64,000 nt of DNA from Comamonas sp. SCN 65-56. GTDB taxonomy: Bacteria > Pseudomonadota > Gammaproteobacteria > Burkholderiales > Burkholderiaceae_C. The translations under genes were made by a program, and so were the position numbers. The notes beneath the pieces were generated by a model that was not told where the DNA came from, searched no databases, and saw only the letters and a program-made list of their open reading frames with translations. The DNA lies in the NCBI RefSeq assembly GCF_001724135.1, contig NZ_MEDS01000011.1, forward strand, positions 1 to 64,000, given 5' to 3'. Of this stretch, positions 62,827-64,000 are shown in pieces. Numbering within the stretch: the stretch's first letter is position 1; each line of letters starts with the position of its first letter.

Positions 62827-63747
62827 ATGCTCACACCCGACAACCTGCGCCTGCTGCAAGCCATCGCCACCCACGGCAGCTTCGCGGCGGCCGCGCGCGC
62901 GCTGGCGCTGGTGCCCAGCGCCTTGACGTATCGCGTGCGCCAGATCGAGCAGCAGCTGGATGTGCTGCTGTTTGACCGCAGCCGCCGCCAGGCCGTCGCC
63001 ACCGAAGCCGGACGCGAGTTGCTCGCCGAAGGCGAACGCCTGCTGGCGGAGATGGACGCCGTCGCCCAGCGCGTGCAGCGCGTGGCCACCGGCTGGGAGC
63101 CACGGTTCACGCTCTCGGTCGATGGCGTCGTCGCGCGCACCACGATGCTGGAGCTGATCGAGGCCTTCTACGCCATCGGCTGCCCCACGCGCCTGCGCTG
63201 GCGCGAAGGTACGCTGACCGGCACGCTGGAACAGCTGACGCGCGGGCAGGCCGACCTGGCCATTGGCGTCGCGGTGGAAGCGCCGCCGCTGGCCAATCTG
63301 CGCACTGCCCCCTTGGGTGATCTGCGCTTTGTGTTTGCGGTGGCACCACACCATCCGCTGGCAACGGCCGATGAGCCCATAGCGGACGCAGAGCTGATGC
63401 GCCACCGCATGGTTGCGGTGGCCGATTCCGCGCTCGGGCATGGCGTCACGCTCGGCCTGCTGCCCGGGCAGGAAGTGCTGACGGTGCAAAGCCTTGCCAC
63501 CAAGCTGCGTGCGCAGTTGCGCGGCCTGGGTGCGGGCTATCTGCCTCAGCCCATGGCGCAGCCCTATATCGATGCGGGGCAACTGGTGGTGCGTGAAGTC
63601 AGCCGCGTGGCGCGCACCACGCGGCTTTCCTACGCCTGGTGCGACTTCGGCAAGCGCTCGCGCGGGCGGGCGCTGCAGTGGTGGCTGGATCATTTGCACA
63701 GCCCGATCACCCGCCGCGCGTTGCTGCAGGGGCACCATCTTGCGTAG
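62827..63747 (+). CDS. LysR-family transcriptional regulator
   Basis: 306 residues from ATG 62827, chosen because GCAGGAGAC directly precedes it (ATG 62809 and TTG 62788 are alternatives). The N-terminal winged helix LLQAIATHGSFAAAARALALVPSALTYRVRQIEQQLDVLLFDR is typical, and a periplasmic-binding-type effector domain follows. Divergence from the pirin gene with a 130-bp shared region suggests it controls that gene. The co-inducer is unknown. Confidence 0.9.
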   Translation: MLTPDNLRLLQAIATHGSFAAAARALALVPSALTYRVRQIEQQLDVLLFDRSRRQAVATEAGRELLAEGERLLAEMDAVAQRVQRVATGWEPRFTLSVDGVVARTTMLELIEAFYAIGCPTRLRWREGTLTGTLEQLTRGQADLAIGVAVEAPPLANLRTAPLGDLRFVFAVAPHHPLATADEPIADAELMRHRMVAVADSALGHGVTLGLLPGQEVLTVQSLATKLRAQLRGLGAGYLPQPMAQPYIDAGQLVVREVSRVARTTRLSYAWCDFGKRSRGRALQWWLDHLHSPITRRALLQGHHLA

Positions 63748-63795
63748 GGAACAAGGCGTGTAGAGTGCAGGCACTGTCCCACCTGAAAGCCCGCC

Positions 63796-64000
63796 ATGCC
63801 CGCACAACCCTCCGCCAAGCGCCCTCGAACCCCACGGCACTACGCCATCATCGGCGCCGGCATGGCAGGCGTCGCCTGCGCACGCACGCTGCAGCAGGCC
63901 GGGCACCGCGTCACGCTGCTGGAGCAGGCCGATGCTCCCGGTGGCCGCACACGCGCCGTGCAGAGCGCCTGCGGCAGCCACGATGCCGGCGCGCAGTATT
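63796..64000 (+). CDS. FAD-dependent amine-oxidase-like protein, N-terminal part
   Basis: The frame from ATG 63796 runs off the window after 68 codons. HYAIIGAGMAGVACARTLQQ is a dinucleotide-binding motif, followed by GHRVTLLEQADAPGGRTRAV, the second strand-loop of an amine-oxidase/renalase-type FAD fold. Nothing beyond the Rossmann start can be seen, so the substrate is not assignable. Confidence 0.8.
   Translation, partial: MPAQPSAKRPRTPRHYAIIGAGMAGVACARTLQQAGHRVTLLEQADAPGGRTRAVQSACGSHDAGAQY

Overview
The window is high-GC chromosomal DNA with single-gene spacing and many ATGA overlaps. Gene content (NrdR-GlyA, an AceE/AceF/Lpd complex with lipoyl-E3, LpxO, Aat-Bpt, HmgA, a SenB/SenC-like pair) points to a betaproteobacterium of the Burkholderiales, most likely Comamonadaceae. 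That assignment is inference from protein families and recalled sequence style, not from a marker gene. The window is mostly ordinary housekeeping chromosome with one complete 8.2-kb filamentous prophage, a dense dispersed-repeat family and a few accessory traits.

Layout. 1-680: IS3-family end, a degenerate tRNA-Pro whose 3' half is intact (probable attachment-site scar), and an IS481-type transposase scrap. 680-13796: aroC, nrdR/glyA, a lytic transglycosylase, two very large hypothetical proteins (DUF748/AsmA-like and DUF349), a tRNA-Leu with an oversized anticodon loop, cysM, a Nudix hydrolase and tusA. 13840-22057: an Inoviridae prophage inserted exactly at the chromosomal dif site (XerC/XerD dimer-resolution site). 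It has no integrase and no secretin of its own. It carries Rep, an SSB-like protein, coat proteins, a TspB/pIII-like adhesin, a DUF2523 (pVI-like) protein and Zot/pI, plus a repressor-operator switch. 22122-24623: HDOD protein and FAD-dependent oxidoreductase. 24696-30921: pyruvate dehydrogenase operon aceE-aceF-lpdA. 31083-34247: divergent FixL/FixJ-type two-component system. 34305-42672: folD, M3 oligopeptidase, a secreted DUF4124/glutaredoxin-like protein, rpiA, pyrD, and a MASE3-PAS-GGDEF-EAL protein.

42703-50772 is an alkyl-sulfate catabolic cluster: TetR regulator with a perfect palindromic operator, alkylsulfatase, GMC alcohol dehydrogenase, arylsulfatase-type sulfatase and an MFS carrier. 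50917-64000 holds YihY, DUF2069, a GlcD-type oxidase, thyA, GNAT, hmgA, a SelD/SenC-SenB pair (selenosugar pathway without an adjacent senA), gloA, the N-degron transferases aat-bpt, lpxO, a pirin with divergent LysR regulator, and the start of an FAD amine-oxidase-like gene.

The most unusual signal across the window is a 46-bp hairpin-forming repeat beginning TAGCT. I found ten gap-free alignable copies, none in the prophage. Seven sit between genes. Three are inside proteins (AceF, LpdA, the DUF349 protein), all antisense and all in the same codon phase, so the repeat behaves like a peptide-coding palindromic element.
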